Source: Chitinasiproducens palmae (lineage in GTDB: Bacteria > Pseudomonadota > Gammaproteobacteria > Burkholderiales > Burkholderiaceae). From it: DNA of 64,000 nt. A program made the position numbers and the translations under genes. This document shows positions 34,519 to 46,897 of the stretch, one piece after another; the first letter of the stretch is position 1; each line of letters starts with the position of its first letter. Location: positions 1 through 64,000 of the forward strand of contig NZ_FNLO01000005.1 of the NCBI RefSeq assembly GCF_900095735.1, read 5' to 3'. The notes beneath the pieces were generated by a model. It saw only the letters and a program-made list of their open reading frames with translations. It was not told the DNA's origin and searched no databases.

Positions 34519-35604
34519 TCAGTCGATCGACTCGGCCTCGACGATCGTATGCTCGATGAGGCCGCAGACGTGCTGGCGGGCGGTCGCGGCATCCGGCTCG
34601 CCGCGCGCCGCGCGGGCATCGGCACCAACCGCGTCCGACATGCTCCGTTCGGGCGGGGCGAACGCAAGGGCCACGCGATCGCCCGGCACCAGGAACGGCG
34701 TCGTCGCCGCGCCGGCCGTGATGGTTTCGACCGCGCGCCGGCCTGCGATCGAACCGAGCGCATGGCTGCGCCCGATGGCGGCGACCGGCCCCATCGCGTA
34801 CACCGTGCCGGGCGTGAGCGGTCGCTGGCGGGCCTGCGCCGCAAGCAGCGTCCCGGCGCCGACCGTCAGTCCGGCGGCACAGTCCGGCGAGCCCAGCGCG
34901 CGGCCATTGATCGACATCGACAGCGTGCGATGCAGCCGTCCGTCAAGCCAGGCCGCGCCGAACTCGTCCGGCGACACAAAGACCGGCGAGAAGCCGATCT
35001 TCACGTCCCGTTGCCCGGCCGGGCCTTCGCGATAGGCGTAGCGGCAGGCCAAGCCGAGCAAGCGAACGGCGGCCAGCGCGCGGGCAGCGGACGCGCCGCG
35101 CGGCACGGCGTCGCACACTGCCGTCAGGTAGGCGCTGCAGTCGAGCGACGCGTCCGGACGATCGCAGACGATTTCGGCACGGGCGCCGGCTAGCCAATCG
35201 CCACTCAACGTCTCGTCATGGCCGGGCAGATCGTCGCTCGTGCCTGGCACCGTCGCGGCGCGCCGCCGGCCGGCCGGCGCGCGCGCTTCGGCGCCCCCGC
35301 TCGGTTCGCCGGCTTCCGCCAGGACCCGCGCGTGATCGGCATAGCAGTCGGCGGCAAGCACGCGATACGCGCGCGGCAGCGGCGCGTGGCAGTCGCGCGC
35401 ATCGAATTCAAACGCGCGCCGGACCCGCCCCTGGTTCAACGCTTCGTACAATGTCTGGAGCTGCGGACCGAAGAAATGCCAGTCTTCGAGCGCGCGCTGC
35501 AGCGTTGGCGCGACGGCATCCGCGAACGCAGCCGTGTGAAGGTCGTCTGAGACGACGACCAGCTGGCCGTCGAGCGAACCGTCTTTCAGGGAGGCAAGTT
35601 TCAT
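34519..35604 (-). CDS. Fumarylacetoacetate hydrolase-fold protein with degenerate metal site
   Basis: 361 residues from the ATG at 35604 (MKLASLKDGSLDGQLVVVSDD, the usual opening of the family). The N-terminal part (LHTAAFADAVAPTLQRALEDWHFFGPQLQTLYEALNQG) and parts of the C-terminal barrel (GFSPVFVSPDEFGAAWLDGRLHR) are well conserved. The usual metal-binding ExE (as in DFEAEIAVV) reads R142-A-E144, and the NDVSxR segment is replaced by GLACRYAYRE (near 184-193), so two of four ligands look lost. An Ala/Arg-rich segment at 98-120 replaces the usual substrate loop. It may be a pseudoenzyme or have a new role. Confidence 0.8.
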   Translation of the reverse strand: MKLASLKDGSLDGQLVVVSDDLHTAAFADAVAPTLQRALEDWHFFGPQLQTLYEALNQGRVRRAFEFDARDCHAPLPRAYRVLAADCYADHARVLAEAGEPSGGAEARAPAGRRRAATVPGTSDDLPGHDETLSGDWLAGARAEIVCDRPDASLDCSAYLTAVCDAVPRGASAARALAAVRLLGLACRYAYREGPAGQRDVKIGFSPVFVSPDEFGAAWLDGRLHRTLSMSINGRALGSPDCAAGLTVGAGTLLAAQARQRPLTPGTVYAMGPVAAIGRSHALGSIAGRRAVETITAGAATTPFLVPGDRVALAFAPPERSMSDAVGADARAARGEPDAATARQHVCGLIEHTIVEAESID

Positions 35605-35702
35605 GTCGTGCAGCGGGGTACGGCGACGCATGCGTGGCGTCGGGAAGGCGGATTCTATCGCGGCGCCACTGCGCGCGACCGCGCGCCAGCGCGTGACACG
35701 AA

Positions 35703-36989
35703 TTGCCTGAGGAATTGCCCGAGGCATTGCCTGGGCGTGCGCGGTCCAAGCCACGGCCGCCGCGCGAGGCGGCCGACGTCAGCGCCCGTTTCGGGAGCCG
35801 CGCTACGGGCCGGCTGATCCTGCTGGCGGTGCTGGTGGCTGCGCTGCTCGCGCTACATCTGCTGCTTGCCTGGCGGATGTCCTGGACCCGCGTCCCGCCG
35901 GTGCGCACGCCGCCGCCGTTGATCGTGCACGTGCTGCCCCCGCCCCGGCAGGTCGCAGCCGCGCCGACCGTGGCGGCCCCGTCGGCGCCGCGGCCGCCGG
36001 GCCACGGCAGGCAGGCCGCGCCCGGCCCCCGCGCAAGACCGCCCACGCCGCCCACGCCATCGCGCGAACACCGGTCGGCGTCGCCAGCGCGTCCAGACAT
36101 CGCGCCGTCGCCGACGACTGCGGCACCTTCGTTGCCGCCGGCCGCCGACGCGTCCGCCAACGCGCCGGCGGCCAGCGTGTCCGGCAGTCCCGCCGTCGAC
36201 GGCAACAACAGCAACGACGGGTACAAGCGGGGCAATGGCAGCGATGCAAACGGCGGCGACGGACAGGCCGGTGCCTCGGCGCCGGCGGCCGAAGCCGACC
36301 CGTTCCGCCCCCCGGCGTCGGCGACACTGCACTACGACACGTTCTACAACGGCATGCCGAACCAGACCGGCACCATCGTCTGGTCCAACCTCGACGGCCA
36401 ACGCTACCGCCTGAGCGTGGCCTTCGCATTGCCGTTCGTCGGCCGCTTCGCCTACGCCAGCGAGGGGCGCATCGGTACCGACGGCTTGGCGCCCGACCGC
36501 TATACCGAGGAACGCTCGCGGCGCGACCCGGTCCTGACGCAGTTCGACCGTCTGGCGACACCGCCACAAGCGCGCTTCAGCCGAGGCGCGGCGCCGCTTG
36601 CGTTACCCGCTGGCGCGCAGGATCGCTTCAGCGTGCTGATCCAACTTGCCGCGCTGATCAACGGCGCGCCGGCCCGCTACCGGCCGGGTGTGGCACACCG
36701 CTTCTTCGTGCTGGACAGCAACAGCGGCGAACCGTGGACCATGGTGGTGGCCGGCGAAGAGACCGTGATGTCGCATGGCCAGGCCATTCCGGCGCTGCAT
36801 CTGGTCCGTGCGCCGCGGCGGGAGGGCGACACGCGCCGGATCGACGTCTGGCTGGCCGGATCGATGCAATGGCTGCCAGTGCGGCTGGTGCAAACGGAGC
36901 CGGACGGCACGCAGATCGAGCTGCGTTGGCGCCCGCCCAATGCGGTTTTGGCGCCGGCTGGCGACGACGAACCGATGCGGGGCAGCTGA
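35703..36989 (+). CDS. DUF3108-domain protein, membrane-anchored
   Basis: About 428 residues if the TTG at 35703 is used; in-frame TTGs at 35715 and 35727 are alternatives, so the start is uncertain. One membrane segment lies near residues 37-57 (LILLAVLVAALLALHLLLAW), followed by a Pro/Ala-rich linker to about 210. The conserved DUF3108 domain is C-terminal: ATLHYDTFYNGMPNQTGTIVWSNLDGQRYRLSVAF, VGRFAYASEGRIGTDGLAPDRYTEER, and EPWTMVVAGEETV. DUF3108 proteins are envelope proteins of unknown function. The gene is divergent from the FAH-fold gene. Confidence 0.83.
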   Translation: MPEELPEALPGRARSKPRPPREAADVSARFGSRATGRLILLAVLVAALLALHLLLAWRMSWTRVPPVRTPPPLIVHVLPPPRQVAAAPTVAAPSAPRPPGHGRQAAPGPRARPPTPPTPSREHRSASPARPDIAPSPTTAAPSLPPAADASANAPAASVSGSPAVDGNNSNDGYKRGNGSDANGGDGQAGASAPAAEADPFRPPASATLHYDTFYNGMPNQTGTIVWSNLDGQRYRLSVAFALPFVGRFAYASEGRIGTDGLAPDRYTEERSRRDPVLTQFDRLATPPQARFSRGAAPLALPAGAQDRFSVLIQLAALINGAPARYRPGVAHRFFVLDSNSGEPWTMVVAGEETVMSHGQAIPALHLVRAPRREGDTRRIDVWLAGSMQWLPVRLVQTEPDGTQIELRWRPPNAVLAPAGDDEPMRGS

Positions 36990-37170
36990 ACGGGCGCGTA
37001 TCTTGCGTGTTTTCCCGTACAGCGGGGCTCGACGGCACGGCATGAGGCCGCCGACGGGCCGGGCACGCGCGGCGGGGTACCGCCAGGCCCTTGAATCTTC
37101 AACGAGCCGCCCAACATACTGTCCATCCGCACCCGACGCTTGAGCGGGACAGTCCGAAAGGAGCATCGAG

Positions 37171-37428
37171 ATGCAAATGATCTATAACAGCCCGAACTAC
37201 TGCGTCGTCGAATTCCCGGCTCAGGACGATCATGCTGCCTTGAAGGCAGGCGGTTATGAGATTGTGGACAAGCACTACCAGCGCGAAATCTACATCGACG
37301 GCGCGCTGGCCGAGCAATTTCGCGAACACGTGCAGCGCCTGATCGAACAGGAGCCGTCGGTCGACGAAATCGACGATTTTCTCGGGCAATTCGACAGCCT
37401 GATGGTGCACCCGGTGATCCTCCACTGA
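37171..37428 (+). CDS. DUF3567 family protein
   Basis: 85 residues with an AAAGGAG site. The sequence MQMIYNSPNYCVVEF, then GGYEIVDKHYQREIYIDG and the acidic DEIDDFLGQFDSLM, is the conserved pattern of this small Burkholderiales family. No function is known. The strong site and the perfect terminator directly downstream suggest a highly expressed single-gene transcript. Confidence 0.9.
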   Translation: MQMIYNSPNYCVVEFPAQDDHAALKAGGYEIVDKHYQREIYIDGALAEQFREHVQRLIEQEPSVDEIDDFLGQFDSLMVHPVILH

Positions 37429-37470
37429 CGCGATCGAAAGCGGCGGCCGGCGCGTGCCGGCTGCCTTGAA

Positions 37471-37502
37471 GGCCGACGGGCGCGAGTCCGTCGGCCTTTT
37501 TT
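37471..37502 (+). terminator. Intrinsic terminator
   Basis: GGCCGACGG (37471-37479), loop GCGCGAGT, CCGTCGGCC (37488-37496), then TTTTTT (37497-37502). A 9-bp perfect stem with a six-T tail, 42 bp after the DUF3567 stop. It is the clearest factor-independent terminator in the window. Confidence 0.95.
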
Positions 37503-37632
37503 CTGCGCGGTGTCCGGCCGTCGGCGGCGCAGCGCCGGTAAACTGCCGCCTCGCGCATGGGCCGGCTCGACGACGGCCGCGCCTCGCGCGTTACACTTTC
37601 GTCTCCGCCGCCGTCGCCCGTCCGAATCCGTC

Positions 37633-38712
37633 ATGACTGCAACGCTCGCCGTTCCGAGTGCCCCGTCCCGTCCCCGCCCCGGTCTGCGTCCATACACGCG
37701 CGCCGCGGCCCTGCCCGACCTGATGCGGGAGCGCATCCTGATCCTCGACGGCGCGATGGGCACCATGATTCAGCGCTACAAGCTGGACGAGGCCGCCTAC
37801 CGGGGCGAGCGTTTCGCCACGTTTGCGCACGACGTGAAGGGCAACAACGAACTGCTGTCGCTGACGCAACCGCAAATCATCCGCGAGATCCACGACCAGT
37901 ATCTCGCGGCCGGCGCCGACCTGATCGAGACCAACACCTTCGGTGCGACGACGGTGGCCCAGGCGGACTACCACATGGAAGACCTGGTCGACGACATGAA
38001 CCGCGCGTCGGCCCGCCTGGCGCGCGAGGCGTGCGACGCCGCCAGCACCCCCGACAAACCGCGCTTCGTCGCGGGCGCCATCGGCCCGACGCCGAAGACG
38101 GCGAGCATTTCGCCGGACGTCAACGACCCGGCGGCGCGCAACGTCGATTTCGACACGCTGCGCGACGCCTACTACGACCAGGCCAAGGCCCTGCTCGACG
38201 GCGGCGTGGACGTGTTCCTGGTCGAGACGATCTTCGACACGCTGAATGCGAAGGCGGCGCTGTTCGCGCTCGACGCGCTGTTCGAGGACACCGGCGAGCG
38301 CCTGCCGATCATGATCTCGGGCACGGTCACCGATGCCTCGGGCCGCATCCTGTCGGGCCAGACGGTCGAGGCTTTCTGGAATTCGCTGCGGCACGCCCGC
38401 CCGTTCACCTTCGGGCTGAACTGCGCGCTTGGCGCGGCGCTGATGCGCCCCTACATTGCCGAACTCGCCAAGCTGTGCGATTGCGGCGTGTCCTGCTATC
38501 CGAACGCGGGTCTGCCGAATCCGATGAGCGAGACCGGCTTCGACGAGACGCCGGACGTCACGTCCGGACTCGTCGGGGAGTTCGCCGACTCCGGGCTGGT
38601 CAACCTCGCCGGCGGTTGCTGCGGAACGACGCCCGAGCACATCGCGGCGATCGCCGCGCGGCTTGCGCAGGCCCGACCGCGCGCGTGGCCGGGTCAGTAC
38701 CGCGAAGAATGA
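37633..38712 (+). CDS. metH1: Methionine synthase, homocysteine-binding module (split MetH, part 1)
   Basis: 359 residues from the ATG at 37633. It corresponds only to the N-terminal S-methyltransferase barrel of MetH, which binds zinc and homocysteine: [46 protein letters not shown] and the zinc site [15 protein letters not shown] (two Cys, with a third in GLNC). The protein stops after this domain. The rest of the enzyme is encoded by the next gene, 64 bp downstream, so two polypeptides must assemble. Confidence 0.96.
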   Translation: MTATLAVPSAPSRPRPGLRPYTRAAALPDLMRERILILDGAMGTMIQRYKLDEAAYRGERFATFAHDVKGNNELLSLTQPQIIREIHDQYLAAGADLIETNTFGATTVAQADYHMEDLVDDMNRASARLAREACDAASTPDKPRFVAGAIGPTPKTASISPDVNDPAARNVDFDTLRDAYYDQAKALLDGGVDVFLVETIFDTLNAKAALFALDALFEDTGERLPIMISGTVTDASGRILSGQTVEAFWNSLRHARPFTFGLNCALGAALMRPYIAELAKLCDCGVSCYPNAGLPNPMSETGFDETPDVTSGLVGEFADSGLVNLAGGCCGTTPEHIAAIAARLAQARPRAWPGQYREE

Positions 38713-38776
38713 ACGGCGGCCGGCCCGATGCGCCGGCCGCGTCCCCGTGCACCCCTGCCTCACCCTGACAAGCGAC

Positions 38777-41494
<2,718 letters not shown>

Positions 41495-41554
41495 CCGCGC
41501 GCCAGCCCGTAGCTTGCCAAGCGCGGCGGTGTCTGCCACCGGCGCCCCGCCATT

Positions 41555-41585
41555 CTGAGCCGATGCGCCCGGTGCGTCGGCTCAG
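41555..41585. terminator. Bidirectional hairpin between metH2 and the DUF1840 gene
   Basis: CTGAGCCGA (41555-41563) pairs perfectly with TCGGCTCAG (41577-41585); three more pairs (one G-T) can form inside, giving a 12-bp stem. It lies between two converging genes (stops at 41494 and 41629), the expected place for a shared terminator, but no T tract is present. Confidence 0.6.
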
Positions 41586-41628
41586 GGACAGTTCAGGGGC
41601 GGCTCAGGATCGGTCAAGTGGCAGCGCG

Positions 41629-41961
41629 TCAGACGCCCCAGAGAATGTCGGCATCCTGGGCCTTCGCCGCACGCATCATGTCGAGCAGCGGATAGGCGCG
41701 CTGCGCGAGTCCGATTTCGATATCGTGCGTGGCCGGGTCCTCCGGCGCATGACCGTGCGGGTGGAGTGCGTCGTGATCGTCATGCGCGGCCTTGTCCACG
41801 CTGATCGCGGCTTCCAGTTTCTGGAGCGCCGCGGCCATTTCAGTGCGATGAATGGTGCCGCGCTCGTCGAGATGCTTGCCGAGGATGCCCAGCAGGTATT
41901 TCGCCAGATCGTCGAGCATCCGGATTTCGGCCGCAGCCGTCGACTTGAAGGTAATCCACAT
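41629..41961 (-). CDS. DUF1840 family protein
   Basis: 110 residues. It starts MWITFKSTAAAEIRMLDDLAKYLLGILGK, the conserved head of DUF1840. A central acidic, His-rich run (DKAAHDDHDALHPHGHAPED) could bind metal, and the tail IGLAQRAYPLLDMMRAAKAQDADILWGV is also conserved. Function is unknown. The gene converges on metH2. Confidence 0.9.
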   Translation of the reverse strand: MWITFKSTAAAEIRMLDDLAKYLLGILGKHLDERGTIHRTEMAAALQKLEAAISVDKAAHDDHDALHPHGHAPEDPATHDIEIGLAQRAYPLLDMMRAAKAQDADILWGV

Positions 41962-42437
41962 TCCGGGTTTCTCCTGTTTCCACTGTTCTTATGCGCACGC
42001 GCTGGCGTCGACGAGGATCGTCCACCCCGGCCAGCACGCGCGCGACGCCGCTTTCATGCAGACGCCGTGCCAGACGCCCTTACCGATACCGGCTCGCGGC
42101 CAGCCGAAGATTCCTCGGCAACATTCCTCGACAAGTTTCCCGGTTTGCAGCGTGGCGGGACCACGGGCGTCGAACCATCATACACGCCAGCCGGCGCGCC
42201 TCCACGCGCGCCCTGGCACGGCTGGCCGCGTGCGGCAAGGCCCGCGCCGCCCGGCACGACGGTGCGGCCGGCGACGATTTGCCGGCCGGCGCACCTGATA
42301 GAATCTCGCATTCGCCACACGTGGCGCGGCAGCCGTCCGCGGCGGCCGCTCGCTGCCACATTCGCCGGCGCGCCGTCCCCTGTCGGGGGCTCCGCTGATG
42401 CCCTGCTGGTGCCCCGCTGGTGCCTTAACCCATCGCC
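41962..42437. other. Divergent intergenic region, no gene seen
   Basis: 476 bp between the DUF1840 gene and argS, which point away from each other. ORFs here are shadows without family signatures. The argS and DUF1840 promoters should lie within it, but I cannot pick convincing hexamers in this GC-rich stretch. Confidence 0.45.
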
Positions 42438-44195
42438 ATGCTGTTCGAAGACAAGAAAACCATCGAGGCGATCTTCGCCGATTCGCTCGCGCACGTCGTC
42501 ACCTCGCTCGAAGGCGTTGATCCCGCCGCCTTCGTCGCGCCGACCATCGTCCTGGAACGCCCGAAGTCGGCGGCCCACGGCGATTTCGCCTGTAACGTCG
42601 CGATGCAGGCCGGCAAGGCATTGCGCCAGAACCCGCGCGCGCTCGCCGAACGGCTGGTCGCGGCGGTGCTGGCGCATCCGTCCGCAGCCGGCCTGATCGA
42701 TTCGGCCGAAGTGGCCGGGCCCGGCTTCATCAACCTCCGCCTGTCGCCGCTCGTACTGCGATCGGTGGTGCGCGGCGTGCTGGAGGCGGGTGCCGCGTTC
42801 GGCCGCGCGCCCGTGCCGAATGGCCGGCAGGTGCTGATCGAATTCGTGTCGGCCAACCCGACCGGCCCGCTGCACGTCGGCCACGGCCGGCAGGCCGCGC
42901 TCGGCGATGCGTTCGCCAGCCTGTTCGAAAGCCAGGGCTGGAAGGTGTGGCGCGAGTTCTACTACAACGACGCGGGCGTGCAGATCGCCAACCTCGCCCA
43001 CTCGGTGCAGGCGCGCGCGCGCGGCCTGAAGCCGGGCGACGCGGACTGGCCCGAGGCGGCATACAACGGCGAATACATCGCCGACATCGCGCGCGACTTC
43101 ATCGCGCGCGCCACGGTTGCCGCGAAGGACGGCCAGCCGGTCACCGCGACCGGCGAGGTCGACGACCTCGATGCCATCCGCCGCTTCGCGGTCGCCTACC
43201 TGCGGCACGAGCAGGACATCGACCTGCAGGCGTTCGGCGTGCGCTTCGACCACTACTTCCTCGAGTCCTCGCTGTACGCCGACGGCCGCGTCGCGAACAC
43301 CGTGCAGGCGCTGATCGAAGCCGGCCATACCTACGAAAGCGAAGGCGCACTCTGGCTCAAGTCGACCGACTACGGTGACGACAAGGACCGCGTGATGCGC
43401 AAATCGGACGGCACCTATACGTACTTCGTGCCTGACGTGGCCTACCATGTGAGCAAGTGGGACCGGGGCTACGCGAAGGTCGTCAACGTGCAGGGCACCG
43501 ATCACCACGGCACGATCGCGCGGGTCCGCGCCGGCTTGCAGGCGCTTGGCGTCGGCATCCCGGTCGGTTATCCCGACTATGTGCTGCACAGCATGGTGCG
43601 GGTGCAGCGCGACGGGCGCGAAGTGAAGATCTCGAAGCGAGCGGGCAGCTACGTGACGGTGCGCGACCTGATCGAGTGGAGCGGCGGCGCCTTCGAAGGC
43701 AACCCGACCCCCGACCAGGTGCAGCGCGGCCGGGACGCGGTCCGCTTCTTCCTGATCTCGCGCAAGGCCGATACCGAGTTCACGTTCGACGTCGACCTCG
43801 CGATCAAGCGCAACGACGAAAACCCGGTCTATTACGTGCAGTACGCCCATGCGCGGATCTGCTCGGTGCTCAGTGCCTGGGGTGGCGACGTCGCGGCGCT
43901 GCCGGGCGTCGATCTCGCCGCGCTGGACGGCAGCGCGCCGGCCACGCAACTGATCAAGCGGCTCGCCGAGTTCCCGGAGATGCTCGCCCGTGCCGCCGAC
44001 GAGCTGGCGCCGCATGCGGTGGCGTTCTACCTGCGCGACCTCGCTGGCGACTTTCACTCGTTCTACAATGCCGAGCGAGTGCTGGTCGACGAGGAAGCCG
44101 TCCGGCTCGCGCGACTTGCACTGCTCGCGGCCACCCGCCAGGTACTGGCGAACGGTCTGGCGGTGCTCGGTGTGTCCGCTCCACAACGGATGTAA
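42438..44195 (+). CDS. argS: Arginyl-tRNA synthetase
   Basis: 585 residues, the normal length for a class I ArgRS. It charges tRNA-Arg. Visible: N-terminal Add1-type domain (to about 110); HIGH motif as [18 protein letters not shown] near residue 140; [15 protein letters not shown]; the KMSKS-like [18 protein letters not shown] near 400; and the C-terminal anticodon-binding (DALR) domain ending [24 protein letters not shown]. It is followed by the SPOR gene after 71 bp. Confidence 0.98.
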   Translation: MLFEDKKTIEAIFADSLAHVVTSLEGVDPAAFVAPTIVLERPKSAAHGDFACNVAMQAGKALRQNPRALAERLVAAVLAHPSAAGLIDSAEVAGPGFINLRLSPLVLRSVVRGVLEAGAAFGRAPVPNGRQVLIEFVSANPTGPLHVGHGRQAALGDAFASLFESQGWKVWREFYYNDAGVQIANLAHSVQARARGLKPGDADWPEAAYNGEYIADIARDFIARATVAAKDGQPVTATGEVDDLDAIRRFAVAYLRHEQDIDLQAFGVRFDHYFLESSLYADGRVANTVQALIEAGHTYESEGALWLKSTDYGDDKDRVMRKSDGTYTYFVPDVAYHVSKWDRGYAKVVNVQGTDHHGTIARVRAGLQALGVGIPVGYPDYVLHSMVRVQRDGREVKISKRAGSYVTVRDLIEWSGGAFEGNPTPDQVQRGRDAVRFFLISRKADTEFTFDVDLAIKRNDENPVYYVQYAHARICSVLSAWGGDVAALPGVDLAALDGSAPATQLIKRLAEFPEMLARAADELAPHAVAFYLRDLAGDFHSFYNAERVLVDEEAVRLARLALLAATRQVLANGLAVLGVSAPQRM

Positions 44196-44266
44196 CGCCG
44201 GCAGTCGCGTCTGCAACAACCCCGCAACAACCCGGCAACAATCCGTTACACGCTAGGGACTTTCTG

Positions 44267-45049
44267 ATGGCAACGAAGCAAAGACGAAACGCGAAGCAAG
44301 CCGGCGGCACCATCCTCGGCGTGATCCTGGGCCTGATCGTGGGCCTGGCCATCGCGGTGGTGGTGGCGCTGTACATCACGCGCTCGCCGACGCCTTTCGT
44401 CTCGCACACCACGCCGGCAGGCGGCGACGGAGCGTCGCAGCCTGCCACCACCACCGACCCGAATCGCGCGCTCGCCGGCCAGACGCCGGGCCGGCCGGTC
44501 GAGAGCCAGCCGACGCCGCCGAACACTGCGCCGGGCCAGCCCTCCAATCCGTCGACCGGCCTGCTCGATGAGCCGGAAATCGTCGAGGTGCCGGGCGCAA
44601 ACAACCGTCCGCGCACGGATAATACGGCGCCGGTCGTGGTGCCGCCGTCGGCCGCACCGGACACCGCGACGCCGTCGCGCCCTGCCTCGCAGCCGCGCCC
44701 GACCCGTCCGGCCACGCCGCCGGCGGCCTCGGCAACGCCCGCGACCCCGACGACGCCAGCGCATCAGCAGACGTCTCCGGCAACGACCCCGGCCAAGCCG
44801 GGTGACAGCAATACCGGCTACTATCTGCAGGCAGGTGCGTACCGGACCGAAGCGGATGCGCAGCAGCAGCGGGCTAATCTCGCACTGCAAGGTTTCTCGG
44901 CGCGAGTGACGAAGGGCGAAAGCGGCTCGGTGACGTATTACCGCGTGCGGCTCGGACCGTTCTCGAATCTCGACGATCTGAACAAGGTGCGCCGTCCGCT
45001 GACCAACGCCGGCGTCGACACCGCGGTGATCCGGTTTACCAAGCAGTGA
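44267..45049 (+). CDS. SPOR-domain membrane protein
   Basis: 260 residues from the ATG at 44267. A cytoplasmic basic tip (TKQRRNAKQ), a membrane segment at about 14-37 (TILGVILGLIVGLAIAVVVALYI), a Pro/Thr/Ala-rich periplasmic linker (about 40-180), and a C-terminal SPOR domain (YYLQAGAYRTEADAQQQRANLALQGF through VRLGPFSNLDDLNKVRRPL). SPOR domains bind denuded peptidoglycan at division sites, as in FtsN. The argS-SPOR-dsbA order is conserved in Burkholderiales, and this could be the FtsN-like protein. Confidence 0.93.
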   Translation: MATKQRRNAKQAGGTILGVILGLIVGLAIAVVVALYITRSPTPFVSHTTPAGGDGASQPATTTDPNRALAGQTPGRPVESQPTPPNTAPGQPSNPSTGLLDEPEIVEVPGANNRPRTDNTAPVVVPPSAAPDTATPSRPASQPRPTRPATPPAASATPATPTTPAHQQTSPATTPAKPGDSNTGYYLQAGAYRTEADAQQQRANLALQGFSARVTKGESGSVTYYRVRLGPFSNLDDLNKVRRPLTNAGVDTAVIRFTKQ

Positions 45050-45139
45050 CGCGTCCAGCGGTCCGGGCGCGCCGATGATCCGGAGCGTCCGGTTCCGCAC
45101 CGACGGACGCGCCCTTCTTACTCTTATCCCGACCGTCCT

Positions 45140-45775
45140 ATGATCAAGAAATTCCTCGGCGTCCTGGCCCTGTCCGCCGGCCTCGCTTTGACCGTGCCGG
45201 CCCATGCCGCCGGCGTGAAAGGCAAGGACTACTCGGTACTGAGCACGCCGCAGCCGGTGTCCGTGCCCGCCGACAAAGTCGAGATCACCGAGTTTTTCTG
45301 GTACGGCTGCCCGCACTGTTTCGAGTTCGAGCCGAAGCTCGAGGCATGGCTGAAGAAGCAGGGTGGCAACGTCGTGTTCAAGCGCATCCCGGTCGCCTTC
45401 CGTCCGGACTTCGTGCCGCACAGCAAGATGTATCACGCGCTCGTCGCGATGGGCATCGAGCCGACGCTGACGCTGAAGATCTTTAACGAGATTCACGTCA
45501 AGAAGAACTACCTGCTGACGCCGGAAGCACAGGCCGACTTCCTGTCGCGCAACGGCGTGGACCGCAAGAAGTATCTCGAAGCGTACAACTCGTTCAGCGT
45601 GCAGTCGGACGTGCAGCGCGACGCCAAGCAGATGCAGGACTACCACGTTGACGGCGTGCCGACCCTGTTCGTACAGGGCAAGTACGAGACGTCGCCGGCG
45701 ATGACCAACAGCCTCGACGGCACGCTGCAGACCCTCGATTTCCTGATCGAGCAGGTACGCGCGAAGAAGATGTAA
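45140..45775 (+). CDS. dsbA: Thiol:disulfide interchange protein DsbA
   Basis: 211 residues with a signal peptide (MIKKFLGVLALSAGLALTV, cleavage after AHA). This periplasmic oxidase puts disulfides into exported proteins. The thioredoxin active site is EFFWYGCPHCFEFEPK (C-P-H-C, near residue 57-60), and the cis-Pro loop is YHVDGVPTLFVQGKY. Size and layout match DsbA of the beta-proteobacteria. Confidence 0.97.
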   Translation: MIKKFLGVLALSAGLALTVPAHAAGVKGKDYSVLSTPQPVSVPADKVEITEFFWYGCPHCFEFEPKLEAWLKKQGGNVVFKRIPVAFRPDFVPHSKMYHALVAMGIEPTLTLKIFNEIHVKKNYLLTPEAQADFLSRNGVDRKKYLEAYNSFSVQSDVQRDAKQMQDYHVDGVPTLFVQGKYETSPAMTNSLDGTLQTLDFLIEQVRAKKM

Positions 45776-45800
45776 GACGCCGCGGCCCCGGCCTCGCCAC

Positions 45801-46583
45801 ATGAAAGTCTTCCTGACCGGTGCGTCGAGCGGCCTGGGGCTCGCGCTGGCAACACGCTACGCCCGCGCCGGCGCCACCCTCGGCCTGGTCGCGCGGCGCG
45901 GCGACCTGCTCGATGCATTCGCCGCCGCCCACCCCGACTGCACGGTGGCGCGCTACACGCTCGACGTGTGCGACCACGCGGCGTTGGCGCGGGCCGCGGA
46001 CGATTTCGTGGCCCGCTTCGGGCTGCCAGACGTCGTCATCGCCAATGCCGGCATCAGCGCCGGTTCGGTCACTGGCGAGGCCGACCTGACCGTGTTCGAG
46101 CGAGTCATGGCGGTCAATTACCTGGCCATGGTCGCCACCTTCGAACCGTTTCTGCCGCGCCTGCGGCGGGCCGGCCAGGCGTCCACGCTGGTGGGCATTG
46201 CCAGCGTCGCGGGGGTGCGCGGCCTGCCCGGCGCCGGCGCCTACAGCGCGTCGAAGGCCGCCGCAATGCGCTATCTCGAAAGCCTGCGCGTCGAACTGCA
46301 CGACAGTCCGATCGCGGTGGTGACGATTGCCCCTGGCTACATCCGCACGCCGATGACCGCGCACAACCCCTATCGGATGCCGTTCCTGACCGACCCGGAC
46401 GTGTTCGCAGCGCGCGCGGTGCGCGCCATCGAACGGCGGCGCCGCTTCACCGTCATTCCCTGGCCGATGCGCATCGTGGCAGCCGTACTGCACGTGCTGC
46501 CGCGCTGGCTCTACGATCGTCTGTTCGCCCGCGCACCCCGCAAGCCGCGCGAGGCCGCCACGTCGTCCGGGCGCGACGCCTGA
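45801..46583 (+). CDS. Short-chain dehydrogenase/reductase
   Basis: 260 residues, 25 bp after dsbA. Rossmann motif TGASSGLGLALATRYA at the N-terminus; NAG motif VVIANAGISAG; catalytic Ser in GIASVAGVRGLPG; and YSASK (YxxxK) near residue 150. TIAPGYIRTPMT follows. The C-terminus is hydrophobic and basic (WPMRIVAAVLHVLPRWLYDRLF), which suggests membrane association. NADP-type oxidoreductase with unknown substrate. Confidence 0.92.
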   Translation: MKVFLTGASSGLGLALATRYARAGATLGLVARRGDLLDAFAAAHPDCTVARYTLDVCDHAALARAADDFVARFGLPDVVIANAGISAGSVTGEADLTVFERVMAVNYLAMVATFEPFLPRLRRAGQASTLVGIASVAGVRGLPGAGAYSASKAAAMRYLESLRVELHDSPIAVVTIAPGYIRTPMTAHNPYRMPFLTDPDVFAARAVRAIERRRRFTVIPWPMRIVAAVLHVLPRWLYDRLFARAPRKPREAATSSGRDA

Positions 46584-46897
46584 CTCACCCCTGCTGCACG
46601 TCTGCTGCACGTCTGCTGCACGTCTGCTGCACGTCTGCTGCACGTCTGCTGCACGTCTGCTGCACGCCGGCGGTCCAGCCCCGTTGGTGAAGGCTGGCGA
46701 GCGCTAGCGCGCGTTGCTGCGTGTCGCTGCGTGCCGGGGGCGCATTTGTGGCCATGCCTGGCCTGCCGCGCATGCGTCCAGCACATTTCCCGCGAAATTC
46801 GTCGAGAATGAGGTTTGTCCGCCGCTGGCGGCGCGCCGGCACGCCTTGCCGCGGCCGGCGCAATCGATAAGAAACGAATCAACAACGGGAGAATCCG
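46584..46897. other. Intergenic region upstream of the peptide-binding protein
   Basis: 314 bp after the SDR stop. The first 80 bp are the 11-bp array (listed separately). The last part is the leader of the binding-protein gene with a GGGAGA site (46887-46892). Nothing else is supported. Confidence 0.5.
46591..46667. repeat. 11-bp tandem array, unit CTGCTGCACGT
   Basis: Six perfect copies start at 46591, 46602, 46613, 46624, 46635 and 46646; a seventh at 46657 differs in its last base. The array begins 7 bp after the SDR stop codon. The unit is not a multiple of three, consistent with a non-coding place. Confidence 0.98.

Noticed and set aside
37633-38776. metH interrupted by a frameshift
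   Set aside because: The break falls exactly at the domain border, part 2 has its own ATG, and two-gene metH is known in Burkholderiales, so a genuine split is more likely.
42054-44219. 721-codon minus-strand frame opposite argS
   Set aside because: A shadow of argS; no signal, domain or ribosome-binding site supports it.
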